From NCBI RefSeq assembly GCF_019968905.1, contig NZ_CP079946.1:3658001-3722000 (forward strand): DNA of 64,000 bases. Reading direction: 5' to 3'. The notes below the pieces were generated by a model that had not been told where the DNA came from, made no database searches, and saw only the letters and a program-made list of their open reading frames with translations. Shown here piece by piece: positions 45,273 to 53,259 of the stretch. Position 1 is the stretch's first letter. Each line of letters starts with the position of its first letter. The DNA comes from Corallococcus sp. EGB. Lineage in GTDB: Bacteria; Myxococcota; Myxococcia; Myxococcales; Myxococcaceae. Position numbers and translations under genes: made by a program.

Positions 45273-46319
45273 TCAGGGGGACGGCGGCGCCGGCTCCACG
45301 GTCGCGATCCGCCGCTCCAGGTCCAGGCCCTCGCGGCGCACGCGCATGTCCACGTAGAAGAACGCGGTCACCACGAAGCTCAGCGGCGTGAAGAAGGACT
45401 GCCCGACCACCTGCAACAGCTCCGCGGGGACGAGCAGCGCCTGCGGAATGGCCGCCTGGGCCGCCGGATCCAACAGGTTGCCGCCATAGGCCAGCCGGAC
45501 GATCCACGCGGGCAGGCCCGAAACCAGGCTCACCGCGATGAGGATGCCGCCCACCACCGTGGACAGCACCATGGCCCGCACCGTGCCCCGGCCCAGGAAG
45601 CCCTGTTCGACGCGGCCCTTGAGCAGGGCCCCGGAGCGCTTGAACGCCGCCCACGCGCCCACGTCCTCCATGGCCAGCACCGGAGGCAGGAGCATGAAGC
45701 GAAGGAAGTACCAGAGCACCGCCGCCAGGGCGCCCAGGCCCAGCACGATGGCGCCGATGATGATCAACGCGACGCTCAGCGCCGTGCTCCCGCCCGAGCC
45801 CTTCCCGGTGACGGCCGCGACCACGCCCAGCCCCAGGACGAAGGACCCGGGCAGGCACAAGACGACCGCCACGCCCATGAACCACAGGCTGGACAGCAGG
45901 TACGTCCCGGTCAGCGTGCCCAGGCGCGACGCCGCCCGCCGCAGGCCTTCCGAGGGACGCACCGGCTCCCCCAGCTGCGCGGGCACCACGTACCGGGCCG
46001 CCGCCGTGGTGGCGACCCAGAAGTTCCACACCAGGACCACGTACAGCACGAGCATCAACCCGAGCAGGGTGCCGGACTGCGCCAACGCCTGCGTGGGGGC
46101 CGTGCCCGCGGGAGCCTGGCTCCCCATTCCGGGCAAGACGCCCACCGTGCGCGTCATCACGACCGTGAAGGCCTTCACCGCGATGTAGTTGAGCAGGTCG
46201 AACCCCAGACACAGCACGAACAGGGGCTTGAGGTGCGCGCGCCAGAACGTCGCCGCGCGGTCGATGATTTCTCCGAGGGCGAGCGGGCGCAGCTCAACGG
46301 AGGTCGGGGAGGGCGTCAC
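45273..46319 (-). CDS. Polytopic membrane protein of unknown function
   Basis: A 348-residue protein with about six to seven hydrophobic segments and L-A-L-G-E-I-I-D-R-A at its start, a common opening in the glycerophosphoryl diester phosphodiesterase membrane-domain type families. The C-terminus ends in F-F-Y-V-D-M-R-V-R-R-E-G-L-D-L-E. It has no catalytic motif. First gene of the DUF4129/DUF4350 unit; the three probably act as one membrane complex, which is inference. GTG 46319 is used. Confidence 0.8.
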   Translation of the reverse strand: MTPSPTSVELRPLALGEIIDRAATFWRAHLKPLFVLCLGFDLLNYIAVKAFTVVMTRTVGVLPGMGSQAPAGTAPTQALAQSGTLLGLMLVLYVVLVWNFWVATTAAARYVVPAQLGEPVRPSEGLRRAASRLGTLTGTYLLSSLWFMGVAVVLCLPGSFVLGLGVVAAVTGKGSGGSTALSVALIIIGAIVLGLGALAAVLWYFLRFMLLPPVLAMEDVGAWAAFKRSGALLKGRVEQGFLGRGTVRAMVLSTVVGGILIAVSLVSGLPAWIVRLAYGGNLLDPAAQAAIPQALLVPAELLQVVGQSFFTPLSFVVTAFFYVDMRVRREGLDLERRIATVEPAPPSP

Positions 46320-46347
46320 GGCCGCGCAGCATAGCGCCGCCTCGGGC

Positions 46348-46956
46348 TCACGGGGGCGCGCGGACGTCCAACAACGCCTGGGCCGCCGCGCGCGGATCCT
46401 CGGCCTCCAGCACGGCGGAGATGACCGCGACGCCCCAGGCCTCCGGTACCTCCCGAGCGCGCTCCGGAGTCATCCCGCCCAGCGCCAGGGCCGGGCAGGG
46501 CAGCCGCCGCGCGAGCCCCCGGAACCCATGCGGGCCCAGCGTGTCGCGCGTGTCCCCCGGCTTGGAGCCGGGCGCGAACACGGGGCTCACCAGCGCCAGG
46601 TCCGCTCCGGCCGCGGCCTCCGCCTCGCGCGCGTCGTGCACCGCCACGCTCACCCACCGGTCCGCGGAGAGGAACGGGCGCACGTCTCGAGGCGCAGGGC
46701 CCGACGCGGGCAGGTGCAGGTGCGCGCCCACGAGCAGCGCGACGTCCAGCCTCCCGTTCACGAACAGCGTCCGGCCCCGGCACACCTCCGCCAGGAGCCG
46801 CGCCTCCTCCAGGAACAGCCGCCCGGGGGCCTCCGGGTGGCGGTGCTGCACGGCGACGTCCGGCCCCGCCTCCAGCGCCCGCTCCAGCGCGGTCAACAAC
46901 CGCGCCCGGGGCAGCCGCCAGTCCGTGATGACCACGAGGCGGGGCAGGGGGGGCAC
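46348..46956 (-). CDS. ThiE/TenI-family protein
   Basis: A 202-residue TIM-barrel protein of the thiamine phosphate synthase/TenI family, the third gene of thiS-thiG-thiE/tenI. Conserved shape: L-V-V-I-T-D-W-R-L-P at the start, L-V-S-P-V-F-A-P-G-S-K-P-G for the phosphate site, and L-A-L-G-G-M-T-P near the end. Several catalytic residues of thiamine phosphate synthase look altered: N-G where an N-D metal site is expected, and V-Q-H-R-H-P for the usual Q-x-R-E-K. It may be the thiazole tautomerase TenI, which works on the ThiG product, rather than ThiE. GTG 46956 follows the thiG stop by 2 bp. Confidence 0.75.
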   Translation of the reverse strand: MPPLPRLVVITDWRLPRARLLTALERALEAGPDVAVQHRHPEAPGRLFLEEARLLAEVCRGRTLFVNGRLDVALLVGAHLHLPASGPAPRDVRPFLSADRWVSVAVHDAREAEAAAGADLALVSPVFAPGSKPGDTRDTLGPHGFRGLARRLPCPALALGGMTPERAREVPEAWGVAVISAVLEAEDPRAAAQALLDVRAPP

Positions 46957-46958
46957 CG

Positions 46959-47744
46959 CTACTCCACGAGCCCTTCGATGGGGCTGGACGCGGAGCCGTA
47001 CGCCTTGCGCGGGATGCGGCCCGCCAGGAACGCGTCGCGGCCGGCCTCCACGGCCTTCTTCATGGCCACGGCCATGCGCACCGGATCCTTCGCGCCCGCG
47101 ATGGCGGTGTTCATGAGCAGCGCGTCCACGCCCAGCTCCATCGCGATGGCCGCGTCGGACGCCGTGCCCACGCCCGCGTCCACGATGACCGGCACCTTCA
47201 CCACCTCGCGGATGAGCCGCAGGTTGTGCGGGTTGCGGATGCCCAGCCCGCTGCCGATGGGCGCCGCCAGCGGCATCACCGCCGCGCAGCCCGCGTCCTC
47301 CAGCTTGCGCGCGGTGATGGGGTCGTCGCTGGTGTACGGCAGCACCGTGAAGCCCTCCTTCACCAGGATGCGCGCCGCCTTCACCGTCTCCTCGACGTCC
47401 GGGTAGAGCGTCTTCTCGTCGCCCAGGACCTCCAGCTTCACCCACTTGCTCATGCCCAGCTCTTCCGCCAGCCGGCACGTGCGCACCGCGTCCTCCGCCG
47501 TGTAGCAGAGCGCCGTGTTGGGCAGGAGCCGCATCCGGGTGCGGTCGATCCAGTTCATCAGCGACGCCTCACCCGTCGCCTTCAGGTCCAACCGCCGCAC
47601 CGCCACCGTGACGAGCTCCGCGCCCGACGCTTCGTGGCACTGCTTCATCACCTCGTGACTGGGGTACTTCCCCGTCCCCACGATGAGCCGCGAGGAGAAC
47701 GTCACCCCCGCCAGCGTGAAAGGCTTGTCCGCGATGCCGCTCAT
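46959..47744 (-). CDS. thiG: Thiazole synthase ThiG
   Basis: A 261-residue TIM-barrel enzyme that builds the thiazole phosphate of thiamine from deoxyxylulose 5-phosphate, dehydroglycine and ThiS-thiocarboxylate. Marks: [16 protein letters not shown], the Schiff-base Lys in W-V-K-L-E-V-L-G-D, and [10 protein letters not shown]. The length is standard. ATG 47744 is 26 bp after thiS. Confidence 0.96.
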   Translation of the reverse strand: MSGIADKPFTLAGVTFSSRLIVGTGKYPSHEVMKQCHEASGAELVTVAVRRLDLKATGEASLMNWIDRTRMRLLPNTALCYTAEDAVRTCRLAEELGMSKWVKLEVLGDEKTLYPDVEETVKAARILVKEGFTVLPYTSDDPITARKLEDAGCAAVMPLAAPIGSGLGIRNPHNLRLIREVVKVPVIVDAGVGTASDAAIAMELGVDALLMNTAIAGAKDPVRMAVAMKKAVEAGRDAFLAGRIPRKAYGSASSPIEGLVE

Positions 47745-47770
47745 GACCGTCTCCTCTCCAGTGCCTGCGC

Positions 47771-47974
47771 TCACCCGCCACCGACGAAGGTGACGATCTC
47801 CACCCGGTCCCCGTCCTGGAGCCGGTGCTCGGCGTGACGGGCGCGGCGCACCACCTCCGCGTTCACCTCCACAGCCACCCCGGGGCCACTGCCCAGGTTC
47901 AACAGCGCCAGCAGGGACGAAAGGGTGCTGCCCTCCGGCAGCGTCCGGGCTTCTCCGTTGACCCACACGTTCAC
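47771..47974 (-). CDS. thiS: Sulfur carrier protein ThiS
   Basis: A 67-residue ubiquitin-fold carrier. It starts [10 protein letters not shown], and ends with the required Gly-Gly (T-F-V-G-G-G), on which ThiF-type enzymes form a thiocarboxylate. GTG 47974 has AAGGAG about 10 bases upstream; ATG 48031 would add 19 unneeded residues. It is first in the thiS-thiG-thiE/tenI unit. Confidence 0.9.
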   Translation of the reverse strand: MNVWVNGEARTLPEGSTLSSLLALLNLGSGPGVAVEVNAEVVRRARHAEHRLQDGDRVEIVTFVGGG

Positions 47975-48299
47975 GGCCTCGCGGCTCCTTCCGGCCCCCT
48001 CCACGGACGGGACCCGCCGCTGCCAGTACAAGGGCGGTTCTGCCCTGTCAACGCACAGCCTCCCCCACGCAGCAGCCCCGCTTCAGCGCACCGGAACGGA
48101 TTTTTCGCGCCCGGATGCGTTTTGTTCCGCTACCCCAGCAGGCAGGGGGCCAGGCCCTCCCCCTGACGCCTTCCGCCCCTGCGCATGGCCCCGCGCGCTG
48201 ACAAGCGCTGTGCAGGGGCGGGGGGAACGACCAGTTTCTGCCCAACGCCGGGGAACAAATCACCGGCATCGAGAACACACTCACAGGGGGCGGTCACAC
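47975..48299. other. Divergent upstream region of thiS and lipoprotein gene
   Basis: A 325-bp stretch between divergent genes. I see no gene and no TPP riboswitch core (no CTGAGA and no GATC-GGATAATGCC-like element on the minus strand). Promoters for both directions should lie here but I cannot place them. Confidence 0.5.
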
Positions 48300-48896
48300 A
48301 TGCGGAAGCTCATGATTGCGGTCACGGCGGTCGCGGGTCTGACGATGGTCACCGGTTGCAAGCGGGATGATGTCCAGGCGCAGCGCGAGGATGTGGCCGA
48401 GGCCCGTCAGGAAGCCGCGCACGAGACGGCGGAGGCGCGCCGGGACGAGAGCAAGGAAGTGGCCTCGGCGCAGCAGAACGCCAACGAGGACATCGCGGAG
48501 GCGCACCGGGACGCCAACGAGAAGATCGCCAGCGCCAATGACGACGTGCGCGACGAGGAGAAGGACCTGGCCGAGGCCCAGTCCAACCGCAACGCGGACC
48601 TGGCCGAGGGCGGCTCCGGCATGGCCGGCACCACCAGCGCCGCGGCGGCCACCACCGTCAACGGCCGCGTGCTGTCCAAGTCCGGCGACACGCTGACGCT
48701 GGTGGACAGCACCAACAAGGAGCTGAAGATCAAGACCAACGACAAGACCGCGGTGATGGACAACGCCAGCCGCGCGGTGAAGCTGGACGACATCAAGGAA
48801 GGCTCGCAGGTGCGCGCCTCCTACGTGATGGACGGCAAGGACATGGTCGCCCGCGACGTCACCCTGGTGGCGCCGGTGAAGAAGATGGACAAGTAG
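48300..48896 (+). CDS. Alanine/glutamate-rich lipoprotein
   Basis: A 198-residue exported lipoprotein. Signal peptide with lipobox V-T-G-C at residues 17-20. A charged helical stretch follows (residues 22-105, repeats such as E-D-V-A-E-A-R-Q-E-A and E-D-I-A-E-A-H-R-D-A). The last 80 residues form a small beta domain (T-V-N-G-R-V-L-S-K-S-G-D-T-L-T-L-V) like DUF5666-type domains. Function unknown; the helical part could be a periplasmic spacer. It is followed by a strong terminator. Confidence 0.85.
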   Translation: MRKLMIAVTAVAGLTMVTGCKRDDVQAQREDVAEARQEAAHETAEARRDESKEVASAQQNANEDIAEAHRDANEKIASANDDVRDEEKDLAEAQSNRNADLAEGGSGMAGTTSAAAATTVNGRVLSKSGDTLTLVDSTNKELKIKTNDKTAVMDNASRAVKLDDIKEGSQVRASYVMDGKDMVARDVTLVAPVKKMDK

Positions 48897-48953
48897 CCCC
48901 GCGCCTCACGCGCCTGACGTCCCGAGCGGACAGGGGAAGTACTTGAAAGGCAG

Positions 48954-48991
48954 CGGCTCCCACCTTCGCGGTGGGGGCCGTTTCCTTTTTT
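48954..48991 (+). terminator. Intrinsic terminator after the lipoprotein gene
   Basis: An 11-bp stem (48954-48964 with 48970-48980, one G-U pair) with loop TTCGC, followed directly by TTTCCTTTTTT. The clearest intrinsic terminator in the window. Confidence 0.85.
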
Positions 48992-49116
48992 GTCGGGGAG
49001 CTGCCCGGTGGGGTCGGATGGGAATGTCTGACCCGGGTGGTAGGACGCGTGCGTGAGGAATTCCTCATGCCTTCCCGCCCCCGGGAAGCGCCACTCCCGT
49101 CAGGAGCGTCACCGCG

Positions 49117-50250
49117 ATGGCCACCCATCCCCCCGCGTCTTCCGCGTCCCGGCCCTTCATCCTCTTCACCACCGGGGCCACGTCCTATGAGCTGGTGCGC
49201 TACCTGGGGTCGCGCGCCGGCGGGGAGCTGCTGCTCGCCCGCCGGCACTACGCGCGCACGCCGGGCGGGCTGGTGCTGATCAAACGCCTGCGCGACGTGA
49301 CGGATGACGTGGCGCGGGCGCGGCTGCGCGAAGAGGTGAAGCTGCTCATGCGGCTGTCCCACCCGGCCATCGCGCCGGTGTACCTGGTGCGGGTGCACGA
49401 CGGCGCGCCCCACCTGGTGACGGAGTACGTGGACGGGCCGTGCCTGGAGACGCTGTCCAGCTTCGCGGCGCTGCGGCGGCGGCCCTTCTCGGAGGCCTTC
49501 GCCGCGTACGTGGGCGCGGAGGTGGCGGACGCGCTCCACCACGCCCATTCGCTGGAGGACGCGCGCGGCCTGCCGGTGGGCGTGGTCCACCGCGACGTCA
49601 GCCCCCGCTCGCTGCGCGTGGACGTGCACGGGCGGGTGCGGCTGTCGGACTTCGCGCTCGCGTGGTCGCGGCTGCCCGGGCGCGTGGTGACGGAGCCGGG
49701 GCTCGTGCGCGGGGACGTGGCCTATGCGTCGCCGGAGGCGCTGGAGGGGCTGCCGTTGGATGGCCGCGCGGACCTGTTCTCCCTGGGCATGGTGCTGCTG
49801 GAGCTGCTCACCGGCCTGCACCTGCTGGACCTGGAGGACGTGGAGCGCGCCGCGCAGCAGGCCCAGCCCGTGCCCGGGACGCGCGGGCTGTGCGCGGAGA
49901 CGCCCAGCTGGCTCCCCGCGCCGCTGATGGCCGCGCGCATGGCGTGCCTGACGCCGGCGCACGTGGAGCAGGCCACGCGGGGGCTGTCGCCGGGCATGCG
50001 GGCCGTGCTCCAGCAGGTGCTCCAGCGCGACCGCGACCTGCGCTTCCAGACGGGCGCGCAGCTGCGGGACGCGCTCCGGGACCTGCTGAACGCGCAAGGC
50101 CGGCCCTATGGTCCTCACGAAGCGCTGCGCGAGGTGGCGGAGGTGCGTACGGACGCGCTCGTGGGCCCGGCGGGGGAGGCGGAGGCGGGGCTCCCGCTGG
50201 AGGACGACCTCTGGGATGGCTGCGATGACGATGGCGCGGAGTGGACGTGA
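49117..50250 (+). CDS. Ser/Thr protein kinase-like protein (atypical)
   Basis: A 377-residue protein with a Hanks-type kinase fold at residues about 25-335. The ATP lysine is K56 (V-L-I-K-R-L-R), alpha-C Glu in R-E-E-V-K-L-L, HRD is at 158-160. Two core positions are altered: the HRD loop is H-R-D-V-S-P-R-S-L, with Ser for the metal-binding Asn (residue 165), and DFG is D178-F-A180. D160 and D178 remain, so weak activity is possible, but a pseudokinase role is plausible. The S-P-E-A-L motif ends the activation loop. The C-terminus is acidic and short, with no membrane helix. ATG 49117 sits downstream of a TGA-rich leader. Confidence 0.85.
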   Translation: MATHPPASSASRPFILFTTGATSYELVRYLGSRAGGELLLARRHYARTPGGLVLIKRLRDVTDDVARARLREEVKLLMRLSHPAIAPVYLVRVHDGAPHLVTEYVDGPCLETLSSFAALRRRPFSEAFAAYVGAEVADALHHAHSLEDARGLPVGVVHRDVSPRSLRVDVHGRVRLSDFALAWSRLPGRVVTEPGLVRGDVAYASPEALEGLPLDGRADLFSLGMVLLELLTGLHLLDLEDVERAAQQAQPVPGTRGLCAETPSWLPAPLMAARMACLTPAHVEQATRGLSPGMRAVLQQVLQRDRDLRFQTGAQLRDALRDLLNAQGRPYGPHEALREVAEVRTDALVGPAGEAEAGLPLEDDLWDGCDDDGAEWT

Positions 50251-50314
50251 GGCGTGATGGACGGGGGGCCCGGGGCGCTTGTCATCCCGGGAGGCCGTGG
50301 CGAAGACTGCTGGC

Positions 50315-51322
50315 ATGGGTGACGTGAAGGAGCTGCACCGTCAGTGGTGCATCGCGGACGGGCACGCGGACTCGTTGATGTGGAACCGCGACCTGTGCGA
50401 GCGGTCCTCGGAGGGGCACGTGGACTTCCCCCGCCTGCGCGAGGCGGGGGTGAAGCTGCAGTGCTTCACGCTGGTGACCCGGGGCTTCCCGTTCATTGGC
50501 GGCTTCCCGCTGTTCGCCGCGTGGCGCAAGTGGCCCCGCGAGGCGCGCGGCAGCGAGTGGACGCGCGCGCTCTGGCAGATTGGACGGCTGGACGCCTTCT
50601 GCGCCCGCTCCGGGGACACCGTGCGCATCGCCACCACCGGGGCGGGGCTGGAGGACAACCTCGCCCACGGGCGGCTGTCGGCGGTGCTCGGCGTGGAGGG
50701 GGGCCACGCGATTGAAGGCCAGGTGGAGCGGCTCGCGGAGCTGCACCGGCGCGGCGTGCGCTTCATGGGGCTCACGCACCTGTCCAACAACGCCCTGGGC
50801 GGTTCGTCCTTTCCCATGATGGGCAACCGCGGGCTGACGGCCCTGGGCCACCAGGTGATGGAGGAGATGGCCCGCCTGGGCATGAGCGTGGACGTGGCGC
50901 ACGCCTCCGAGCAGACGCTCGCGGACCTCTTCGCGCACCCCACGGTGCGCTACTTCTGTTCGCACACGGGGGTGCGCGCCGCGGGCGGTGGCTGGCGCAA
51001 CCTGTCCGACGAGGCGCTGCGCACCATTGCCCGGCGCGGCGGCGTGGTGGGCATCATCCTGGCGCCGGTGTACCTGGGCGGCGACACGTGGGACGACGTC
51101 GTCCGCCACGTGGAGCACGCGGTGGACATCATGGGCGAGGAGGGCGTGGGCGTGGGCTCGGACTACGACGGCATGGTGGCGCTGCCCCGGGGCATGCGGG
51201 ACGTGACGGATTTGCCGCGACTCACGGAAGCCCTGCTCAAACGGCACCCGGAGTCCTGGGTGGAACGTGTGATGGGTGGCAACTTGCGGCGTTACTTCCG
51301 CGAGACGCTCGGCGGCGGTTGA
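50315..51322 (+). CDS. Membrane dipeptidase (renal dipeptidase family M19)
   Basis: A 335-residue zinc dipeptidase. Metal ligands are visible: D-G-H-A-D-S (His and Asp), V-E-G-G-H-A-I-E-G (Glu), V-A-H-A-S-E (His), S-H-T-G-V-R (His), and G-S-D-Y-D-G (Asp). All six expected residues are present, so it should be active on dipeptides, possibly with D-residues or beta-lactam-like bonds. No signal peptide is seen, so it is probably cytoplasmic despite the name. ATG 50315 lacks a strong ribosome site; GTG 50297 and TTG 50279 are alternatives. Confidence 0.93.
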   Translation: MGDVKELHRQWCIADGHADSLMWNRDLCERSSEGHVDFPRLREAGVKLQCFTLVTRGFPFIGGFPLFAAWRKWPREARGSEWTRALWQIGRLDAFCARSGDTVRIATTGAGLEDNLAHGRLSAVLGVEGGHAIEGQVERLAELHRRGVRFMGLTHLSNNALGGSSFPMMGNRGLTALGHQVMEEMARLGMSVDVAHASEQTLADLFAHPTVRYFCSHTGVRAAGGGWRNLSDEALRTIARRGGVVGIILAPVYLGGDTWDDVVRHVEHAVDIMGEEGVGVGSDYDGMVALPRGMRDVTDLPRLTEALLKRHPESWVERVMGGNLRRYFRETLGGG

Positions 51323-51358
51323 CAGCGAAAAACCGGTCGAAAAGAGTCGCCGGCACTC

Positions 51359-51739
51359 ATGAACCGCCTTCCTCTCGCGCTCCTGTCCCTCGTCGGTTTC
51401 CTCCTCCTTCCCGGCTGTGGCGGGCCGAGCTCGGGCGACTCGTGCAGTGACCGTGACTTCGTGTGCCAGGACGGCGCGCAGGCGCTGGAGTGCCGCAACG
51501 GCACCTGGCGTCCGCTGGCGTGCCGCGGGCCGCTGGGATGCCGGGAGCTGGCGGACAGCGTGCGGTGCGACACGTCCCTCAACCAGGAGAACGACGGCTG
51601 CGCGATGTCCGCCGAGGGCAAGGGCGTGTGCAGCCCGAACGGGCGCGCGCTCCTCACCTGCAAGCAGGGCGTGCTGGTGAAGACGGCGGATTGCTCCTCG
51701 TGCGCCGTGCAGGACAACCAGGCCGTCTGCCAGCCGTGA
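51359..51739 (+). CDS. Cysteine-rich lipoprotein
   Basis: A 126-residue exported lipoprotein. The lipobox L-P-G-C ends the signal near residue 20. Thirteen or so cysteines follow in the mature part (C-S-D-R-D-F-V-C, R-P-L-A-C-R-G-P-L-G-C, A-D-C-S-S-C), suggesting disulfide-linked small repeats like many myxobacterial surface lipoproteins. Function unknown. It ends 2 bp before the convergent AhpD-like gene. Confidence 0.85.
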   Translation: MNRLPLALLSLVGFLLLPGCGGPSSGDSCSDRDFVCQDGAQALECRNGTWRPLACRGPLGCRELADSVRCDTSLNQENDGCAMSAEGKGVCSPNGRALLTCKQGVLVKTADCSSCAVQDNQAVCQP

Positions 51740-51741
51740 CG

Positions 51742-52404
51742 TCAGCGCTCGGGGTCCCCTCCGGAGGCCGGCGGTGGGGCTCCCGGCGGCGGCGCGGGCA
51801 GGTAGCCGCCCGCGGCCATGCGCTTCCCGGACCGCTCGTACATGGCCGGTGAGAGGCCCTGGACGCCGGTGCCGTCAATCCACCGGTTGTAGAAGTTGAA
51901 GAGGGCGCAGACGGAGACGGCGTCGTAGACGGCCTCATCCGACCAGCCGGCCACCTTCAGGCGCTCCACGTCCTCGCGGCGCACGTCACCGGGCGTGTCG
52001 TTGAGCCGGTCCACGAAGGCGAACAACGCCTTCTCGGCCTCCGGGATGGGGGCCGTCTTCACGTCGTCCAGCACCGCCTGCACGTGCTGCGTGCTGCCCA
52101 GCAATTCCGCCGCGACCGCGGCGTGTGAGCCCGTTCAAAACACGCAGGCGTTGCGCCTCGACGTGTACGCGGCGATGAGCTCCCGCAGGCCCGCGGACAG
52201 CGGGGACGGGCCGCGCATCACCTCGTGGGTGAAGGCGGACAGCGCGTCCGTCATGCGCGGCTTGAACGCGAACAGGTGCCAGATGCCCGGTGGCGTCATG
52301 CCCCCGGCCCGCGCCATGGCGATCATCGTCCCGTAGGTTCCGTCGGATTCATGCGACTCGACGTCGGGCAGGTACATGCTTTGCGGAGCGGGGGACGGCT
52401 TCAT
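51742..52404 (-). CDS. AhpD-like protein, probable selenoprotein (in-frame UGA as Sec90)
   Basis: One continuous frame of 220 codons from ATG 52404, interrupted by a single TGA at 52135-52137. Before it the protein reads A-Y-T-S-R-R-N-A-C-V-F, after it T-G-S-H-A-A-V-A-A-E-L-L-G. With the UGA as Sec the motif is C87-V-F-U90-T-G-S-H94, the C-x-x-C-x-x-x-H catalytic motif of AhpD-like/carboxymuconolactone decarboxylase-type peroxidases (COG2128) with Sec for the second Cys. Both sides belong to one family: P-R-M-T-D-A-L-S-A-F-T-H-E-V-M-R-G upstream, and A-F-V-D-R-L-N-D-T-P and L-F-N-F-Y-N-R-W-I-D downstream. A SECIS-like hairpin follows the UGA. AhpD-like selenoproteins are known in bacteria. 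Alternatives: a nonsense mutation or a base error. Role: thiol-dependent peroxide removal. Without Sec insertion only 89 residues would be made. Confidence 0.75.
52108..52123 (-). promoter_or_regulatory. Bacterial SECIS-like hairpin
   Basis: Directly downstream of the UGA in the mRNA: CGCCGC, loop GGUC, GCGGCG, a perfect 6-bp stem. The first loop base is 17 nt after the UGA, within the 16-37 nt range of bacterial SECIS elements and close to E. coli fdhF (about 18 nt, same GGUC loop, from memory). GC-rich coding could form such a stem by chance. Confidence 0.6.
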
Positions 52405-52438
52405 CGCACTTCCTGGCGAAAGGGCAGCAGGTGCCCCA

Positions 52439-53224
52439 TCAGGCCAGCGACGCGAGGAAGCTGTCCAGCACCGCGTTGAAGGCCTCCGGCTGTTCCTGGT
52501 TGGGCAGGTGCGCCGCGCCTGGAATGACCTCCAGCCGCGCGCCCTGCACCAGGTCCGCCATCTGCTTCGCCTTCGTCAGGGGCGTCACGGTGTCGTGCTC
52601 GCCGACGACAACGAGCGCGGGCCCCGCGTAGCGCGCGAGCAGGTCCTTGCTGTCCAGCCGCAGCGCCATGCCCCGCTGCGCGGCGGCGATGGACTCCGGC
52701 GACACGGACATGCCCAGCTTCGTCACCTCGCGGCCCACCGGGGACTCCGGCCCCGCGTGGACCAGCTTGGGCACCAGCCCCGGGATGACGGACGCCGTGC
52801 CCTCCTTCAGCGCCTGCTGCGCGGTGGCCTCGCGCTTGTCCTTCCCCGCGGCGTCGTCCGCGGTGCACTGCGTGTCCGAAAGCACCAGCCCGCGCACCCG
52901 GCCCGCGTCCTCGCGCAGGAGCGCCAGCGCCGCGTAGCCGCCCATGGACACGCCGCCCACCACCGCGGAGTCGATGTTCAGCGCGTCCAGCAGCGCGAGC
53001 GCGTCCTGCGCCAGCTTGCGCATCTCCGTGGGGCCTTCGCCCAGGCGGCTCTGCCCGAAGCCTCTCAGGTCCGGCACGAGGAAGCGGTAGCGCCCGGACA
53101 GCGCGGACACCTGCCGGTCGAACGCGGAGCCATCCAGCGGGAAGGCGTGCATGAGGAGCACCGGCAGCCCCTGGCCCACGTCCCGGTAGTGCAGCGGAAT
53201 CCCATCCACGGCGACCGTCAGCAT
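52439..53224 (-). CDS. Alpha/beta hydrolase (enol-lactonase/peroxidase-like)
   Basis: A 261-residue alpha/beta hydrolase. The nucleophile elbow is V-G-G-V-S-M-G-G-Y, the oxyanion region is L-M-H-A-F-P-L-D, and the catalytic Asp/His are in V-V-G-E-H-D-T-V-T-P and G-A-A-H-L-P-N-Q-E-Q-P. The closest known types are 3-oxoadipate enol-lactonase and non-heme chloroperoxidase; the substrate is not defined. It lies 34 bp upstream of the AhpD-like gene on the same strand, so the two are probably co-transcribed, which would fit oxidative-stress or peroxide chemistry. Confidence 0.88.
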   Translation of the reverse strand: MLTVAVDGIPLHYRDVGQGLPVLLMHAFPLDGSAFDRQVSALSGRYRFLVPDLRGFGQSRLGEGPTEMRKLAQDALALLDALNIDSAVVGGVSMGGYAALALLREDAGRVRGLVLSDTQCTADDAAGKDKREATAQQALKEGTASVIPGLVPKLVHAGPESPVGREVTKLGMSVSPESIAAAQRGMALRLDSKDLLARYAGPALVVVGEHDTVTPLTKAKQMADLVQGARLEVIPGAAHLPNQEQPEAFNAVLDSFLASLA

Positions 53225-53259
53225 GCGTGCCTCCTCGCGGCCCGTCTCAGGGTGCGGCG

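Noticed and set aside
47975-48299. TPP riboswitch upstream of thiS.
   Set aside because: No conserved core elements could be found on the minus strand.
52105-52137. A frameshift separating two halves of the AhpD-like gene.
   Set aside because: Both halves are in one frame; only the single TGA codon separates them, so no frameshift is needed.
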